64,000 bases of DNA. It comes from Euglena gracilis (taxonomy: Eukaryota > Euglenida > Euglenophyceae > Euglenales). The position numbers and the translations under genes are program-made. The stretch is from contig CP154956.1 of the NCBI GenBank assembly GCA_039621445.1, positions 79,790,474 through 79,854,473 on the forward strand. Direction: 5' to 3'. The notes beneath the pieces were generated by a model. The model saw nothing but the letters and a program-made list of their open reading frames with translations. It had not been told where the DNA came from and made no database searches. This document shows, piece by piece, positions 1 to 64,000 of the stretch. The stretch's first letter is position 1. The number at the start of each line of letters is the position of its first letter.

Positions 1-27
1 ATCAACTGCAATGTTGGGAAACATGAG

Positions 28-63865
<63,838 letters not shown>

Positions 63866-64000
63866 GCGCACAGATCCACTTAATAACCGCCCACGGGGGG
63901 GGGGGGGGTCACACCGATGTTTATTGAATCCATGGTTGGGAGCCACTTGCCACGTTCTTTTTTTGTTTATTTTCTTCTTTTTATCTGTTGCTAACCCCCC

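Overview
This is nuclear DNA of a eukaryote, most likely a euglenid close to Euglena. The diagnosis rests on the introns. Most introns of the one gene that fills the window are not GT-AG. Their ends read NNNCAG...CTGNNNNN, the layout known for euglenid nonconventional introns, in which CAG at +4 to +6 pairs with CTG at -8 to -6. A minority are ordinary GT-AG introns and a few look intermediate. GC-rich exons alternate with introns full of poly-G/poly-C tracts, microsatellites and MITE-like elements.

The whole window lies inside a single giant gene on the minus strand. Neither its start codon nor its stop codon is present. I traced 74 exons (63,865 down to 250), about 19 kb of coding sequence or roughly 6,300 residues. 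Nearly every junction keeps the reading phase and joins two halves of a recognisable module. Reading 5' to 3' (right to left): exons 1-3 hold short G-x-P-V repeats; exon 4 a PDZ-like domain; exons 5-33 about 40 copies of a ~22-residue repeat (consensus YDxxYRDxxGRxPGExGFxPP) interleaved with about eight C2-like beta-sandwich domains; exons 33-37 repeated MKD segments; exons 38-49 a low-similarity, acidic and Ser-rich middle; exons 50-74 about eleven further C2-like domains, with three more YRD-type repeats in exon 68 and a 60-bp coding VNTR in exon 64. No transmembrane segment or signal peptide is visible. I do not recognise the protein. A cytoskeletal or membrane-associated scaffold is an inference from the C2 and PDZ domains.

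The introns hold the mobile DNA: a 2.73-kb terminal-inverted-repeat element whose ends and target-site duplication coincide with the splice junction of exons 38/39; twin 705-bp elements with 7-bp target-site duplications; a pair of ~380-bp elements 45 kb apart; a 222-bp element carrying telomere-like sequence; and a tandem triplication of an 832-bp unit. I found no rRNA, tRNA, CRISPR array or second gene. Introns in which I see nothing beyond homopolymer runs and simple A/T-rich sequence include 4722-5269, 6263-7110, 15409-15998, 19474-20070, 20893-21581, 22095-22491, 22527-23125, 26808-27560, 31247-31911, 34428-34988, 43334-43729 and 44024-44432.
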